This document shows, in pieces, positions 18,464-28,292 of a stretch of 64,000 nucleotides of DNA. Within the stretch, counting starts at the first letter, position 1. Each line of letters begins with the position of its first letter. A program made the translations under genes and the position numbers. The DNA is taken from IMG/VR virus record IMGVR_UViG_3300027710_000011, positions 124,001 to 188,000 of that record; one strand, given 5' to 3'. The notes below the pieces were generated by a model. That model saw only the letters and a program-made list of their open reading frames with translations. It was not told the DNA's origin and ran no database searches. The stretch comes from a virus.

Positions 18464-19825
18464 CTAATCGTTATTCAGATCGATTTCGCGTTTAGTAAAA
18501 ACACTCAAATTACTGGCCGTGATGTGTCGATTAGTTTGGAAACCATTCCCTAGGGTTTGCACGTAGTGATGCGCATGGATCAGCACTCCGTATGTTTCCT
18601 TCACTGAATCTTCTTCCATGAACAAGATCTTCACCGGCATACCTGGGTACAACAGTGTGGGATCAGAGTTCTCCCAAGACATGGAGAGCAAAGCACCGTC
18701 ACGTATGGCGAGCTTTGAATATTCCACGTAAGGGTTTGAAGTGATTTTGTTATCACTGGTCAGGACGTTGTTGTAACCGTTGGGTCGCTTAATGGTCGTG
18801 AACTCATTATTCGTACCACCCCGGCCAGCAAGGGCTTTGTTACCCTCAACCTTGACAAAGCCTTCCATGAATTTGTCACCGTCACCAAAACGAACACCGT
18901 TACCGCTGTTGAGCATCATGCTCTCGGACTTGTTTTCTATTTTGGCTTCACCAGTCACAATGGCAGTGACAGCATCACCGTCTTTCTTGAATGTTCTCTC
19001 AGTACCCGGCATTCGATTCGGAGGAACACGAATCAAAGTCAACGTACGCTGAGCTTTATTGAAATCAACGTTGTTGTAGGGCTGGAAGATGTACCACGTA
19101 TCGTTCAGGAAGTAATACCCAAAGCCTGCGTTATACACGCCACATTTCTGATGGATGTAACCAGGAACGTTCACGAGTCGTGTTCCTTGCGGGATCACGA
19201 TGTGTTCTCTCTTTGTGGTATTGTTAGCAGGAAACATTTCCACACCAGTTGGAATTGCTTTCTGATCAGCATTAACGATCTTGGACTCGGTAGTCATCAC
19301 AGCTTTGATAACTTCTTCAACGGTAGCGTTTCTGAAAACACCACCAAAGCTTCTCATTCTGAATTGATCCACAGATTTCGTGATCAGCTGAAACTCCACA
19401 GTGAACATGTTGGTCAAATCAAGATCGGACTCACTAGGCTGATTATAGGTGTTCCCCGTAACAGCAGGATTCTTCGGGTCGACCATGACGGCAACGTATC
19501 GTTCCGACTGAATAGGACGCGAATCATCACTACCACCACCAACCTCGTTGACCGGGATCTTGTAAAGCGTGATTTCAAGCTTACTCATGTTCGGGTAGAT
19601 CTGGTACGTATAAGCACCACCACCTACTGTCAGAGTAAGGATGATTTCGTCTGTGAAGTTGTTGGTGTAATCACAGACGAAATCAATCGATAGCACCTTG
19701 AATGACTGAATCGTCTTGTCGGGAGTGCAATGGATATCTGCTGACCAAAAATAGCTTGCTGAGCCATTCTTGTTTGCAGCGATAGCCTTGATATCCGCGC
19801 CAAGGGCAGAGTCAAGAATATCCAT
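18464..19825 (-). CDS. Probable virion structural protein, 453 aa
   Basis: Beta-rich with few cysteines. The C-terminal segment (MPVKILFMEEDSVKETYGVLIHAHHYVQ) recalls the beta-barrel turns of tail-hub or late-control proteins, but the match is weak. The start shares an A with the stop of the preceding gene (TAATG), so it is translationally coupled. It is the last of four tightly packed genes (18.4-23.6 kb), a pattern typical of morphogenesis operons. Not assigned to a specific tail part. Confidence 0.65.
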   Translation of the reverse strand: MDILDSALGADIKAIAANKNGSASYFWSADIHCTPDKTIQSFKVLSIDFVCDYTNNFTDEIILTLTVGGGAYTYQIYPNMSKLEITLYKIPVNEVGGGSDDSRPIQSERYVAVMVDPKNPAVTGNTYNQPSESDLDLTNMFTVEFQLITKSVDQFRMRSFGGVFRNATVEEVIKAVMTTESKIVNADQKAIPTGVEMFPANNTTKREHIVIPQGTRLVNVPGYIHQKCGVYNAGFGYYFLNDTWYIFQPYNNVDFNKAQRTLTLIRVPPNRMPGTERTFKKDGDAVTAIVTGEAKIENKSESMMLNSGNGVRFGDGDKFMEGFVKVEGNKALAGRGGTNNEFTTIKRPNGYNNVLTSDNKITSNPYVEYSKLAIRDGALLSMSWENSDPTLLYPGMPVKILFMEEDSVKETYGVLIHAHHYVQTLGNGFQTNRHITASNLSVFTKREIDLNND

Positions 19826-20646
19826 TACAGCTGCTTGCCGCGGTTGTTACCCAGCAAGTTTTCGATGGACTGATTCGTACTGGACGTACGAGGCGCGCTT
19901 GTCGATGGCTGCAACGGTGCATTCCTTACGGTGACACCTGTGGTGCTAACGTTAGGACGGAAGAAGTCAGCCATGGACTTGCGTTCAGCGAACTGATCTT
20001 CTTCAACCAGTTCTTCATCCAGTTCAGGAGCTTGAAGCTTCTGATTGGCTCGCAATGGCTGAATGACGCGTACGCCCTTGATCTCACGTTCCTCAACGGG
20101 CTTCTCTTTGACACGGATGGCTTTGAGAAGGCTGCGTACACCGGCTGAGCGGATTTGAGACATGTGTGCTGAGATGAACTCATCATCGAAGTGCCACTTG
20201 GCACGTTCGTAAACCGAATGAGCAAAAGCATCAAGGTCGATCAAATCTTCCGTAGGAATATTCGTCGTATTGAGTCGATTGATCATGCGGTTTTTCCACA
20301 TCTCAAGGTAAGTCGAGATGGACTCATACATGCGCTTTGTGTCGGGCCCGTTGACAACGCCGATACGACAGCCTTGTTTGTAGAGCTCCACCAATTTGGA
20401 AATTGGCAGCATCACAACGCGCACTTCATCAGAGATCATCCGATCCGTACGGTCATCACCAGAGATAGGGACGCCAAACTCCTTGATGTCTTCAACGCTG
20501 CGCATTTGAAGAACAGGAAGTCGTACCAGATACAGTTCTTTGAAGATCGGGTACCTTGGATCATCAACTGGCAGAGGCTTCTCTTTGCCCACGTAAGGTG
20601 GAAACTGACCCGTTGGCCAAGGTGCAGGTGTTGTTACCTTTCCCAT
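19825..20646 (-). CDS. Probable virion structural protein, 273 aa
   Basis: Pro-rich N-terminus, a helical middle (about 75-180) and a disordered Ser/Thr/Gln-rich tail. ATG at 20644-20646 has AAGGAG upstream. It ends in a TAATG overlap with the next gene. No family was recognised; the structural call rests on context only. Confidence 0.62.
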   Translation of the reverse strand: MGKVTTPAPWPTGQFPPYVGKEKPLPVDDPRYPIFKELYLVRLPVLQMRSVEDIKEFGVPISGDDRTDRMISDEVRVVMLPISKLVELYKQGCRIGVVNGPDTKRMYESISTYLEMWKNRMINRLNTTNIPTEDLIDLDAFAHSVYERAKWHFDDEFISAHMSQIRSAGVRSLLKAIRVKEKPVEEREIKGVRVIQPLRANQKLQAPELDEELVEEDQFAERKSMADFFRPNVSTTGVTVRNAPLQPSTSAPRTSSTNQSIENLLGNNRGKQL

Positions 20647-20655
20647 GACATCTCC

Positions 20656-22092
20656 TTAGATTCCTCGAATCGCTGCTTTGATGAGAATCAGCAGAATCGG
20701 AGTGAAGTAGAAACGATCCATCGTGTTCCAGTTGTTCATATCTTGCACCAAAGACTTCAGATGCCTGATCTCAAGCGGTTCGGCACTGAGGTACTTACGC
20801 AACTGCAATTCCAGTTGAGATTGAGCACCCTTAGTCGTATCGTTGATGTAGAACGCACGGGACAAGATGTAGCACCCATCCTTCATCGCTTTGTGAACCA
20901 GCGGAGGAGGCTCAGGATAATCGATTTCGTTGCCATCAACATCAGCAGCATTGAAACCATTGATCACCACATTGGGGAACATATCCGCCAAGCGCTTGTC
21001 GGCGCTGGGAAGCAAAGAGATCACGCTAGGACGCATCTCTTCAGGAGCGGGTTTCAACCCACTCGTGTCCACCAACTTCGGGTTCTTGATCTGAACGTAG
21101 TCAACTGTCAACACCGGATCGACCGGATAGATCACGCTACCCAAACCACTGTGATAGATGCTGTACAGCAAAGGTTCTCTGCTGAACTGCAAAGCGTTCA
21201 CAGTCCCGTATTCAACGAAACAATCCTTGAGCAACGTAATGTCGCGCTGCTTGATCATGCTCCAGATTTGCATGCTGCGCAAAGCGTCATCTTCATCGCG
21301 GTTGTATTCGCGCACATGCTGGGCTTCTTCGGTATCCCACGCATCGAAGAAATTGGTACAAGCATTGACCAAGAACGGGTCGTACACCACAGGCTTTTGA
21401 CCAGGCATCAGCATGGTCTTGAACTCACGGCTGAAGAAGGCACGGAAGTAGCGTGTAACCAATTCCTTGTAACTGCGGCGCAAGAAGTTGGTGATCTCAA
21501 ACTCTTCTTCAAAGAGCAGAGGGTTCTGGCCGTGATTGTGGAAGTCACGGTCGTAGAACAACTTGCGAACAGTCTTGTTCTCCAAGTCAGCCAGTCGATT
21601 ACCGGGCGATGTATCGATCAACTGGTATTCGATCTGATGTACTGTGCGTTTGAAAACGCTACGGCGTTCAGAGGTTGTGACTTGGAAGATACCTTCCTTG
21701 CCATCACCCAAGTCGGCCAGGAACATATCGCCCGTATTCGGGATGACGAACGGATAAACGGTTGCCGTACCACGAACAACCATTTGTTTCGTTTGCGGAT
21801 CTTGACTGGTCGTCAAGGGAGACGACACCTTCAATTCCATATCGGTGATACGGGTGTATTGCTGGAACACACCTGAGACCGATTGATTCTGGCCAGCGGT
21901 AGAACTGTCAGTGTTGAGCACTTGGCTGTAGTACTGACAAACCCACTCGCTACCTTCAATGTGAGTAAGCAGATTTTCCACTGCTTCTACTTTGGTGTTG
22001 ACTGTCACGCCCTGGTAATCCGGCACAGCAGTCTGAGTGATTGCTGGTACTGGCGCCGGACGCGTTTCGTCATCGGGTTCGACGATAGGCAT
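20656..22092 (-). CDS. Probable virion structural protein, 478 aa
   Basis: Large mixed alpha/beta protein with a Pro-rich N-terminus and a hydrophobic C-terminus (YFTPILLILIKAAIRGI). The middle contains FRAFFSREFKTMLMPGQKPVVYDPFLVN-type segments with no database family that I can name. Nine bases separate it from the next gene. ATG at 22090-22092 with AGGAAAAC. Conserved-structural by context. Confidence 0.65.
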   Translation of the reverse strand: MPIVEPDDETRPAPVPAITQTAVPDYQGVTVNTKVEAVENLLTHIEGSEWVCQYYSQVLNTDSSTAGQNQSVSGVFQQYTRITDMELKVSSPLTTSQDPQTKQMVVRGTATVYPFVIPNTGDMFLADLGDGKEGIFQVTTSERRSVFKRTVHQIEYQLIDTSPGNRLADLENKTVRKLFYDRDFHNHGQNPLLFEEEFEITNFLRRSYKELVTRYFRAFFSREFKTMLMPGQKPVVYDPFLVNACTNFFDAWDTEEAQHVREYNRDEDDALRSMQIWSMIKQRDITLLKDCFVEYGTVNALQFSREPLLYSIYHSGLGSVIYPVDPVLTVDYVQIKNPKLVDTSGLKPAPEEMRPSVISLLPSADKRLADMFPNVVINGFNAADVDGNEIDYPEPPPLVHKAMKDGCYILSRAFYINDTTKGAQSQLELQLRKYLSAEPLEIRHLKSLVQDMNNWNTMDRFYFTPILLILIKAAIRGI

Positions 22093-22101
22093 CTTGTTTT
22101 C

Positions 22102-23637
22102 CTAGTGAGCGTTAATGACGAATGTCATCACGGTGTTGAACTGGATATGCTGCTTGTTCCAGCGTGAGTCAAAAGCTGTGTCAATCTTCTCAACAACTTT
22201 ATTGAACAGTTGATCGGACATGAAGTTTTGAGTCATGCACGTTGGATTGAGTTTTTCAATCTCGGGATCCAAAGTCATCATCAAGATGATGGCGGCTTTG
22301 CAATTGTTCCGAAGGCGCAGCTTAGCTTCTGGCGGCAGCAAACGAGGACGCTGGTACAAAGACAAGCGTACGTGGTATTGCGAACGAAGATCTGGCGGCT
22401 TACGGAGCATGACCTTGAGATCAGGCGTCACGTAATACTCATCCAACGGAATAGTCTTGTCGTTTTTGAAGACCACGACGTTGAAGATTGAATAACGATA
22501 CTTCGTCATCCACGGTGATTCGATCTTCATGAAATTCAGAACATCCGGATCGATGTGATGCTTAGAACCCAAGGGATCAAAGGACATCAGCTCAAGCGGA
22601 TTACTCTCATCGATGCTAGTCAGCGCTGTCACGACTCGCAATGTGTCCAAAGGAATCGTTCCGTTGTCAGGGATGAATTCATCAAAGGCCGGCATCGACA
22701 TACCTGGCATTCTTTGCTGAACCCGCAGTGCTTGGTTTTGAGCAAGGAACTGCGACATGGCGCCGGCAATCATCGAATACTCAAGCTTCGTGTCTTCGGG
22801 ACGCGGAGGTAATGAGGTTTGACGGAAAGCCTTGGCAATGAACTGATTGTGAATCATCAGCGGATACGACATCCAAACAACAGTAGGGATGTGAATCTTG
22901 GCTGTGTAGGTGAAATCAATATCCCACGAGCTATTTTCCGAATGCTTCTGACCTTCTTCGGATTCAGCAGGGAAATCAAAGTAGCCGATGATTTCTCCTT
23001 GCGTCTCAGCGATAGCCCAACGCGTGTTCTTACCCGCGTTATCACTGAGTACCGTAGCCTTAGGTGTGATGAAGCGATTCCAGTAAGCTGTGAAGGTTTC
23101 GCCGTAAGGCGCTACCTTCTCACGCATCTTGTTGATCTCTGCCGCAATGTCTATACATTCCTCAGGGATCAGATACGAGTAACTTGCTTTGTGGTAACGT
23201 GCTTCGCGATTTGCGGCAGCACGAGCGCGCAGATCGTTACGCCACATGCGAGCGTGATTGCGATCTACGAATTTGGATGTAAAGTTGAAGACAAGATCAA
23301 CTTCCACATACGACGGACGAATGAAGACTTTGGTTTCCGTATCGTTAAAGATGAGCGGATGATCCATGTAGTCCACAGATGCAGTCAGTTCCTGTTCCTG
23401 GTGAGTTCTTTCTTCCACGTTGATAATCCAACGGGCATCAGAGTCCAGCTGATTGAACTTGGGTTCCGTACCGATGGTTGAGCCAGGTTGAAACACTTCG
23501 GTGTTCTCGCCAGCATACATCAGCTGAGTTGTCCTTGGTAACCCGGTCCACTCCAGGACCTGCCTGGCAATATCGAGTACCGTCGGACGCAACATGCTCT
23601 CACGCACGTCCGGGATTAGATATATAGCTTTAGGCAT
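22102..23637 (-). CDS. Probable virion structural protein, 511 aa
   Basis: First gene of the four-gene 18.4-23.6 kb unit. It has many aromatic residues and short beta stretches, typical of capsid or tail proteins. No catalytic motif was seen. ATG at 23635-23637 has only a weak ribosome site (GGAACAACC). Upstream on the minus strand lies TTTATGTTGTC (just after the hairpin at 23712-23742), a TATG late-promoter-like element about 75 bases before the start. Confidence 0.65.
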   Translation of the reverse strand: MPKAIYLIPDVRESMLRPTVLDIARQVLEWTGLPRTTQLMYAGENTEVFQPGSTIGTEPKFNQLDSDARWIINVEERTHQEQELTASVDYMDHPLIFNDTETKVFIRPSYVEVDLVFNFTSKFVDRNHARMWRNDLRARAAANREARYHKASYSYLIPEECIDIAAEINKMREKVAPYGETFTAYWNRFITPKATVLSDNAGKNTRWAIAETQGEIIGYFDFPAESEEGQKHSENSSWDIDFTYTAKIHIPTVVWMSYPLMIHNQFIAKAFRQTSLPPRPEDTKLEYSMIAGAMSQFLAQNQALRVQQRMPGMSMPAFDEFIPDNGTIPLDTLRVVTALTSIDESNPLELMSFDPLGSKHHIDPDVLNFMKIESPWMTKYRYSIFNVVVFKNDKTIPLDEYYVTPDLKVMLRKPPDLRSQYHVRLSLYQRPRLLPPEAKLRLRNNCKAAIILMMTLDPEIEKLNPTCMTQNFMSDQLFNKVVEKIDTAFDSRWNKQHIQFNTVMTFVINAH

Positions 23638-23711
23638 TTTGGTTGTTCCAGTTTTCTAAGATATACACACGATTAGCCGACGATGTGTATTTTAACCAAC
23701 GCATCGACAAC

Positions 23712-23742
23712 ATAAACAGGAGGGGATTACCCTCCTGTTTAT
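23712..23742 (-). terminator. Rho-independent terminator
   Basis: ATAAACAGGAGGG/CCCTCCTGTTTAT perfect stem after the 23754-25175 gene. TTTATG forms the base of the stem on the minus strand. Confidence 0.85.
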
Positions 23743-23753
23743 TTCTTCTTTGC

Positions 23754-25175
23754 TTACTTCAGTTGCAAACCAGAAGCAACGCTATGGCTGCCCTTAGCGT
23801 GAGCAGCAATGCTCTTCGAAATTGCGGTCAGCAAGTACGAGATCGTGCGGCCAGAAGCTTCGGACAGACGCGTGTACGGCACAGTCGCGCTCTTCGTGAT
23901 CGAGTTGGTCACGATGAGGGATTGCAGCGACATTGCGTAACAGAGTGGATTCTGAGTATCCATCTTGCTCACGCGTGATGCGATTTGATCGCAGCAAGTC
24001 CGAGAAAACGCAGTACGCTTCTGCAAAGATGCAGAGATGCTACGGCTGCCGGAGCGTGCGCTGTAGAACGTCAGCAATTGCTTCACGAGCTTGATAGCTT
24101 TGGCAATCTCAGCCATGCTCATTGCTTCCACTTCCACCACAGCGGCGGCGGAGACAGCGTCATTCACAACCGTGATGCGGTTGCGGTGCGCCACACGAGC
24201 GATCAGGTCTTGCACCGAAGTGCTGGAGTGCATGCTGATCGAGGCGAAGACATCTTTAGGGATGTACTCTGCTTCAATGCGAATGCCGCCAATCAGCTGC
24301 GGCGTTTGCGTAATGATGCTGCCGTCAGGACCAGACAGGTGAGCGGCAGGGTAGCCGCTGAACAAACGAGGCACATTGAACGCACCGGAGATTTGTTGCA
24401 GCAACCGAACCGTACCGTCACGCTGAGCGTGTTGAACAGTTTGACCTTCCGTTTTCTTGATGGCCAAATCGCTCTCGTACAGACGAACGAAGCCGGAACC
24501 GTATTCGTAGTTGGCATCGCCAACCGAATCCATGAAGTTGCCCATCACATCAGCGAACTTGGCGGATTCGGCAAGCAGCTCTTGCATGCTGCTGACGCCC
24601 TTGCCTTGAACGGTAGGCAACTGGATCTTGATGTTGTCAACGTTTTTGGTAAGGGTACCGGCGCTGCTCAGTTCGTCGTAAGCCTTTTCAAGCTTCTTCA
24701 AACGAGTTTCGCTACCACCAGCAATCAACATCAAACGCTGGATGTAGCTGGCGATGTAGGTGCTGGCTTGACGCAGCAGTTGCTTGATGGCCGCGATGAT
24801 GCGAGCAATGGTTTCTTTCACCTTGCGAACGACTTCCGCACCGGTGATGCGAGCATCACCCAACATGTCTTCCATGGCAGGCGTGATCACTTCACCAGTG
24901 TCTTCCGTGCCAGCAGCAGCGAAGTCGCCAGCCACCTGGATCAATGCTGCTTCCTTCGGAGTGATTTCGCGGATGTGATCGACAACGAACGCCAAATCTT
25001 CCAGAGCCGAGACCATCGGCGCTGCGCGTTCAGTTTCGGCAAAGGTGCCTTCGAGTTGTTGTTGCAGTGCGCATGCTTCTTCAATGGCCTGCACTTGCTC
25101 TTCAAGAGCGACAGTAGGCAGGACACCGAGACCGAGCGTGCGCTCTTTGTAAACAGTTGCAATGAGCTTGCTCAT
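23754..25175 (-). CDS. Inner-head (inner-body) protein paralog, 473 aa
   Basis: Member of a paralogous family in this window. An ALE site lies near the N-terminus (VALEE, 22-25), followed by a helical prosegment and then a second A-x-E site (ITPAMED, 97-103). A long amphipathic helix follows (EVVRKVKETIARIIAAIKQL). In phiKZ, inner-body proteins are matured by a protease cutting after S/A/G-x-E, and the layout fits that. The product is probably packaged in the head and may be ejected with DNA. ATG at 25173-25175. The family call rests on architecture, not on a database match. Confidence 0.7.
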   Translation of the reverse strand: MSKLIATVYKERTLGLGVLPTVALEEQVQAIEEACALQQQLEGTFAETERAAPMVSALEDLAFVVDHIREITPKEAALIQVAGDFAAAGTEDTGEVITPAMEDMLGDARITGAEVVRKVKETIARIIAAIKQLLRQASTYIASYIQRLMLIAGGSETRLKKLEKAYDELSSAGTLTKNVDNIKIQLPTVQGKGVSSMQELLAESAKFADVMGNFMDSVGDANYEYGSGFVRLYESDLAIKKTEGQTVQHAQRDGTVRLLQQISGAFNVPRLFSGYPAAHLSGPDGSIITQTPQLIGGIRIEAEYIPKDVFASISMHSSTSVQDLIARVAHRNRITVVNDAVSAAAVVEVEAMSMAEIAKAIKLVKQLLTFYSARSGSRSISASLQKRTAFSRTCCDQIASRVSKMDTQNPLCYAMSLQSLIVTNSITKSATVPYTRLSEASGRTISYLLTAISKSIAAHAKGSHSVASGLQLK

Positions 25176-25278
25176 GATGTATTTTCTGTCGGTTGTTTAG
25201 TGCAGACCACGACTTTCAACAAGAAAGTCATTAGGAGAATTCTACATACAATGAAGAACGCAGAAAGCTGGTTGAAAT

Positions 25279-25310
25279 AAAACGAGTGAGCTTAAACACT
25301 CACTCGTTTT
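25279..25310 (-). terminator. Rho-independent terminator
   Basis: Twelve-base stem AAAACGAGTGAG/CTCACTCGTTTT after the 25324-26553 gene. Strong U-tract. Confidence 0.88.
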
Positions 25311-25323
25311 ATTATTACGCCAA

Positions 25324-26553
25324 TTACGCCAACTTAGCGTTGATGCTTTGCTCTTCCACGTCACGGATGCGCGCAAGCGCTTTATTCAACGATGTGCATT
25401 CGCTATCGATTGCTGAGCTGAGCTTAGTGATCGAGGTGATGTCTTTGATGATGCCGCCGAGAATTTCGCGCATCTGCGAAGCCTTCATGGGACCATAGGT
25501 TTTTCTACCTGTGAGCTTGAGGTCGATATCATTATCGTGACGGCGCAGATGGTCCTTGAAATTCTTCATCTCTTGCTCAAGACTCTTGGACAGAGTTGTC
25601 AAGCTGAGAGCGCCGCTTTCGCCGAGGAAACGAGCGTAGTCCGAAACCACATCCTCGATTTCAGAGACCAGATCATGGCTGATCTTGCTCGTGTTTTCTT
25701 CAGACGGCTCATCACCACCACCAATCAGAGATTGCGTGACCACGAAGTAGTTCTTGCAGAACGAAGCTGTGGACGACAGAGTGTTCGTGTGATTGATGCG
25801 CTCGGTTTGAACTCCGATCTTCACGCCGGCGTGCCAGGTCTTTTCATCGAACTTCTTCTCAAAGTTCAAGAGCTGACGTTGTGCAGCTTCCATCTTGTTC
25901 AGCACGCTGACATCCATCGTTTCTTCAACGTGACCAGCTTCGGCTTCATTGGCCGCGATACGAGTCTCAGCCAGGTCGGCGACGATCGGGACGTATTGCT
26001 CAATAGCTTTGGAAAGCTCGAGCATACTGGCGCAGCGCTTGCGAATGCTGTTGATCTTGCGGCTATCAGCCGAACGGCCAACCATGTGCTTGAATGCGGA
26101 CACGGTTTCCTTGAGATGCTTGAAGCCATTGCGGAACTTCTCGATAGCCCAAGCAATGAAAGCCTTGATCTTTTCGACCACGTAGGCGATCATCTGTTTG
26201 ATCTTGTCGATGATGGCTTGAGACTTGTCGCTGGTCGAAACTTGTTCGACATTCATAACGGCGCTGGACTCGAGGGCTGGTGTGAACACAGCGCCACTGA
26301 TACCGGACGATGCACCAGCGATGTCGCCGATCACTTGAACCAGAGCGATGTCGGTGGCGTCGAGTTCTTTCAGGGATTCCAGAACCAGGCTCAAGTTTTC
26401 CAGACCAACAGCCACATCTTCGGCTTGCTTGGCATCGGTCAGGCAGTTCTCGATGTCCAGCACTTGGGCCAGACCTTCGTAGGTGTTAGCTACGGCGTCA
26501 GCTTCGGCTTCGGCTTCCAGAGCCAGAGACAAAGCGATATTCTTTTCAGTCAT
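25324..26553 (-). CDS. Inner-head protein paralog, 409 aa
   Basis: ATG at 26551-26553 (AGAGG upstream) is preferred to the in-frame TTG at 26592. It has the family layout: ALEAE at 11-15, a prosegment with VGLENLSLVLESLKELD, then FTPALES (90-96) as the second candidate protease site, followed by an amphipathic helix (DKIKQMIAYVVEKIKAFIAWAIEKF). The prosegment is alignable by eye with that of 23754-25175 (LEDLAFVVDHIREI...IQVAGDFA against LENLSLVLESLKEL...VQVIGDIA). Confidence 0.7.
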   Translation of the reverse strand: MTEKNIALSLALEAEAEADAVANTYEGLAQVLDIENCLTDAKQAEDVAVGLENLSLVLESLKELDATDIALVQVIGDIAGASSGISGAVFTPALESSAVMNVEQVSTSDKSQAIIDKIKQMIAYVVEKIKAFIAWAIEKFRNGFKHLKETVSAFKHMVGRSADSRKINSIRKRCASMLELSKAIEQYVPIVADLAETRIAANEAEAGHVEETMDVSVLNKMEAAQRQLLNFEKKFDEKTWHAGVKIGVQTERINHTNTLSSTASFCKNYFVVTQSLIGGGDEPSEENTSKISHDLVSEIEDVVSDYARFLGESGALSLTTLSKSLEQEMKNFKDHLRRHDNDIDLKLTGRKTYGPMKASQMREILGGIIKDITSITKLSSAIDSECTSLNKALARIRDVEEQSINAKLA

Positions 26554-26616
26554 GTCAAACCTCTTCAGGGTTGGTAACTTGAGCTTAGTCAAGTTTTGTT
26601 AAATGCGTCATAAGAA

Positions 26617-26648
26617 GAGTATCAGATCCTTTTACGGATCTGATACTC
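26617..26648 (-). terminator. Perfect hairpin terminator
   Basis: Thirteen-base perfect stem GAGTATCAGATCC/GGATCTGATACTC with a 6-base loop, downstream of the 26696-28219 gene. Confidence 0.8.
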
Positions 26649-26695
26649 AACTATGATCAGTCTACTGAAATGATCGCGTTATGCAATTCTGAACA

Positions 26696-28219
26696 TTACT
26701 TCAGGAGTGCAGTTTCGCCATCATTCTTTTCAGCTTTGCCTTCAAGCTTGGCAATACACAGATCAACGTAACGGATCACGTTGGCACTGGTACTGATAGC
26801 GAAAGCGAACGAACGCTCGTGGATGCCGGCGGCCAGGGCAGGAGCGATTGCGGAAATCGAGCGCAGGAAATCGCGGTCCTCATCAGCGAGGTCAACGTCT
26901 TCCTTGGATTCGATGTTTGCAACAGCTGCTTCCAGTTTGGACACCAGAATCTTGCCGGCCTTGAAATCACGCTGGAACTTGCGAATGATCGAAGTCGTCT
27001 TGATGACTGTCTCGAGGACATTCAACAAACCTTCCGGAGGCAGAACATCAAGGTCTTTGAGTTCAGCGTTGTCCGTGCGCTTGATCATGTATTCGAACTC
27101 GCGCAGATCTTCCGTGGTCTTGGGCAGACACAGAACACCCACGTGGTTACCAGGCAGCAAGTCGGTGGTCAGCACATCAACACGATCACCAGCGCCGTCG
27201 ATGTCGAATTCGGCATTGCTGGAGTCATGAGGGAAGTGACCGTCCAACGCACGCTTGAGCACGCGTGGGAAGTTTTCCATCATGCGACCGATATCCTTGT
27301 CCTGAACGAATGCTTCGATCAGGGTGTTCAGATAGTCGATGTAACCGGAGTCAGCAGACTCATAGGCGTCCTTGACCAGGTCGTGCATGTTCTGGAAAGC
27401 TGCATCGTTCCAGCCAGAATCCGTGTAGCCCAGCGCCATCTTCAGTCGTTGGTTGCTGATGACAGCACCTTCACCGACTGTGGAGCCACGCAGGCCACGA
27501 ACGCGCGAACGCATCGACATCGCGGCACGCTCAACTTTGGCGGCTGTGTTGAAGATACTGGCGAAGAATTCTTGAGCATGCACGTAGGCACGACGAACGG
27601 CCTCGATGATCGTGCGCAGCAGACGCACGACTTGATCGCGAATGCTGCTGACCTTTTCACGCATGCTGGCACCAAAGCCTGCGCCGTCCTCGAGGGCCAC
27701 TGCAGGGTTTTCCAAGCCAAGCTTGTTGTAGATGCTCTCAATCGCCAGATCAAGAACAGCACGACCGGCATCGGTGTCAGCTTCAACGGCCTTGGTTTCT
27801 TCGGCAGAGCTTGCCAAGTCTTCCAGCTCATGAACGGCCACGCATGCCTTCTTCAGGTCACTGGCGTTGGCATCAAGAGCACGTTCGCCGTCACGCATTT
27901 CGCCGACGTCTTCCAGGATGTCGATAATGTCGACTTCGCCGGCTTCGAGCTCAGGTGCGTCAGGATCCAGAGGACCATCTTCATCAAGCACTTCGTCAGC
28001 GGGTGTCTCGCGACTACCTTCGTCAACTTCATCGGCCACGACTTCTTGGATGGCTTCCACCGTGGTTTCAGGCTCTACCACCGGAGCGTCATCGGTACCA
28101 GCAGCAGGCACTTCGTCCTGATTACCAGTAGCTTCGCCGCTTTCCAAAGGCACTTCTTCACGACCTTCAGCAGTTGCTTCGAGAGCAACACGCATCAAGT
28201 TGTTTTGATTTTGTTTCAT
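26696..28219 (-). CDS. Inner-head protein paralog, 507 aa
   Basis: Begins with VALEA (11-15), then an acidic Glu/Asp/Pro-rich prosegment (20-120), a helical part with VHELEDLASSAEE, and the second site AVALEDG (173-179). The mature part starts with an amphipathic helix (VSSIRDQVVRLLRTIIEAVRRAYVHAQEFF) as in the paralogs. Probably cleaved during head maturation and packaged. ATG at 28217-28219. Confidence 0.7.
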   Translation of the reverse strand: MKQNQNNLMRVALEATAEGREEVPLESGEATGNQDEVPAAGTDDAPVVEPETTVEAIQEVVADEVDEGSRETPADEVLDEDGPLDPDAPELEAGEVDIIDILEDVGEMRDGERALDANASDLKKACVAVHELEDLASSAEETKAVEADTDAGRAVLDLAIESIYNKLGLENPAVALEDGAGFGASMREKVSSIRDQVVRLLRTIIEAVRRAYVHAQEFFASIFNTAAKVERAAMSMRSRVRGLRGSTVGEGAVISNQRLKMALGYTDSGWNDAAFQNMHDLVKDAYESADSGYIDYLNTLIEAFVQDKDIGRMMENFPRVLKRALDGHFPHDSSNAEFDIDGAGDRVDVLTTDLLPGNHVGVLCLPKTTEDLREFEYMIKRTDNAELKDLDVLPPEGLLNVLETVIKTTSIIRKFQRDFKAGKILVSKLEAAVANIESKEDVDLADEDRDFLRSISAIAPALAAGIHERSFAFAISTSANVIRYVDLCIAKLEGKAEKNDGETALLK

Positions 28220-28255
28220 GTCTAATCCCTTTTCAAGATTGCTACGTAGTAGTTA

Positions 28256-28283
28256 AGACGAGAGGTATTTCTACCTCTCGTCT
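28256..28283 (-). terminator. Rho-independent terminator
   Basis: AGACGAGAGGTA/TACCTCTCGTCT perfect stem with a 4-base loop after the 28293-30290 gene. Confidence 0.82.
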
Positions 28284-28292
28284 CAATCCTGA

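Noticed and set aside
20191-21876. A 561-codon plus-strand frame
   Set aside because: Antisense to two coupled minus-strand genes with good starts and normal protein composition; no plausible start or promoter.
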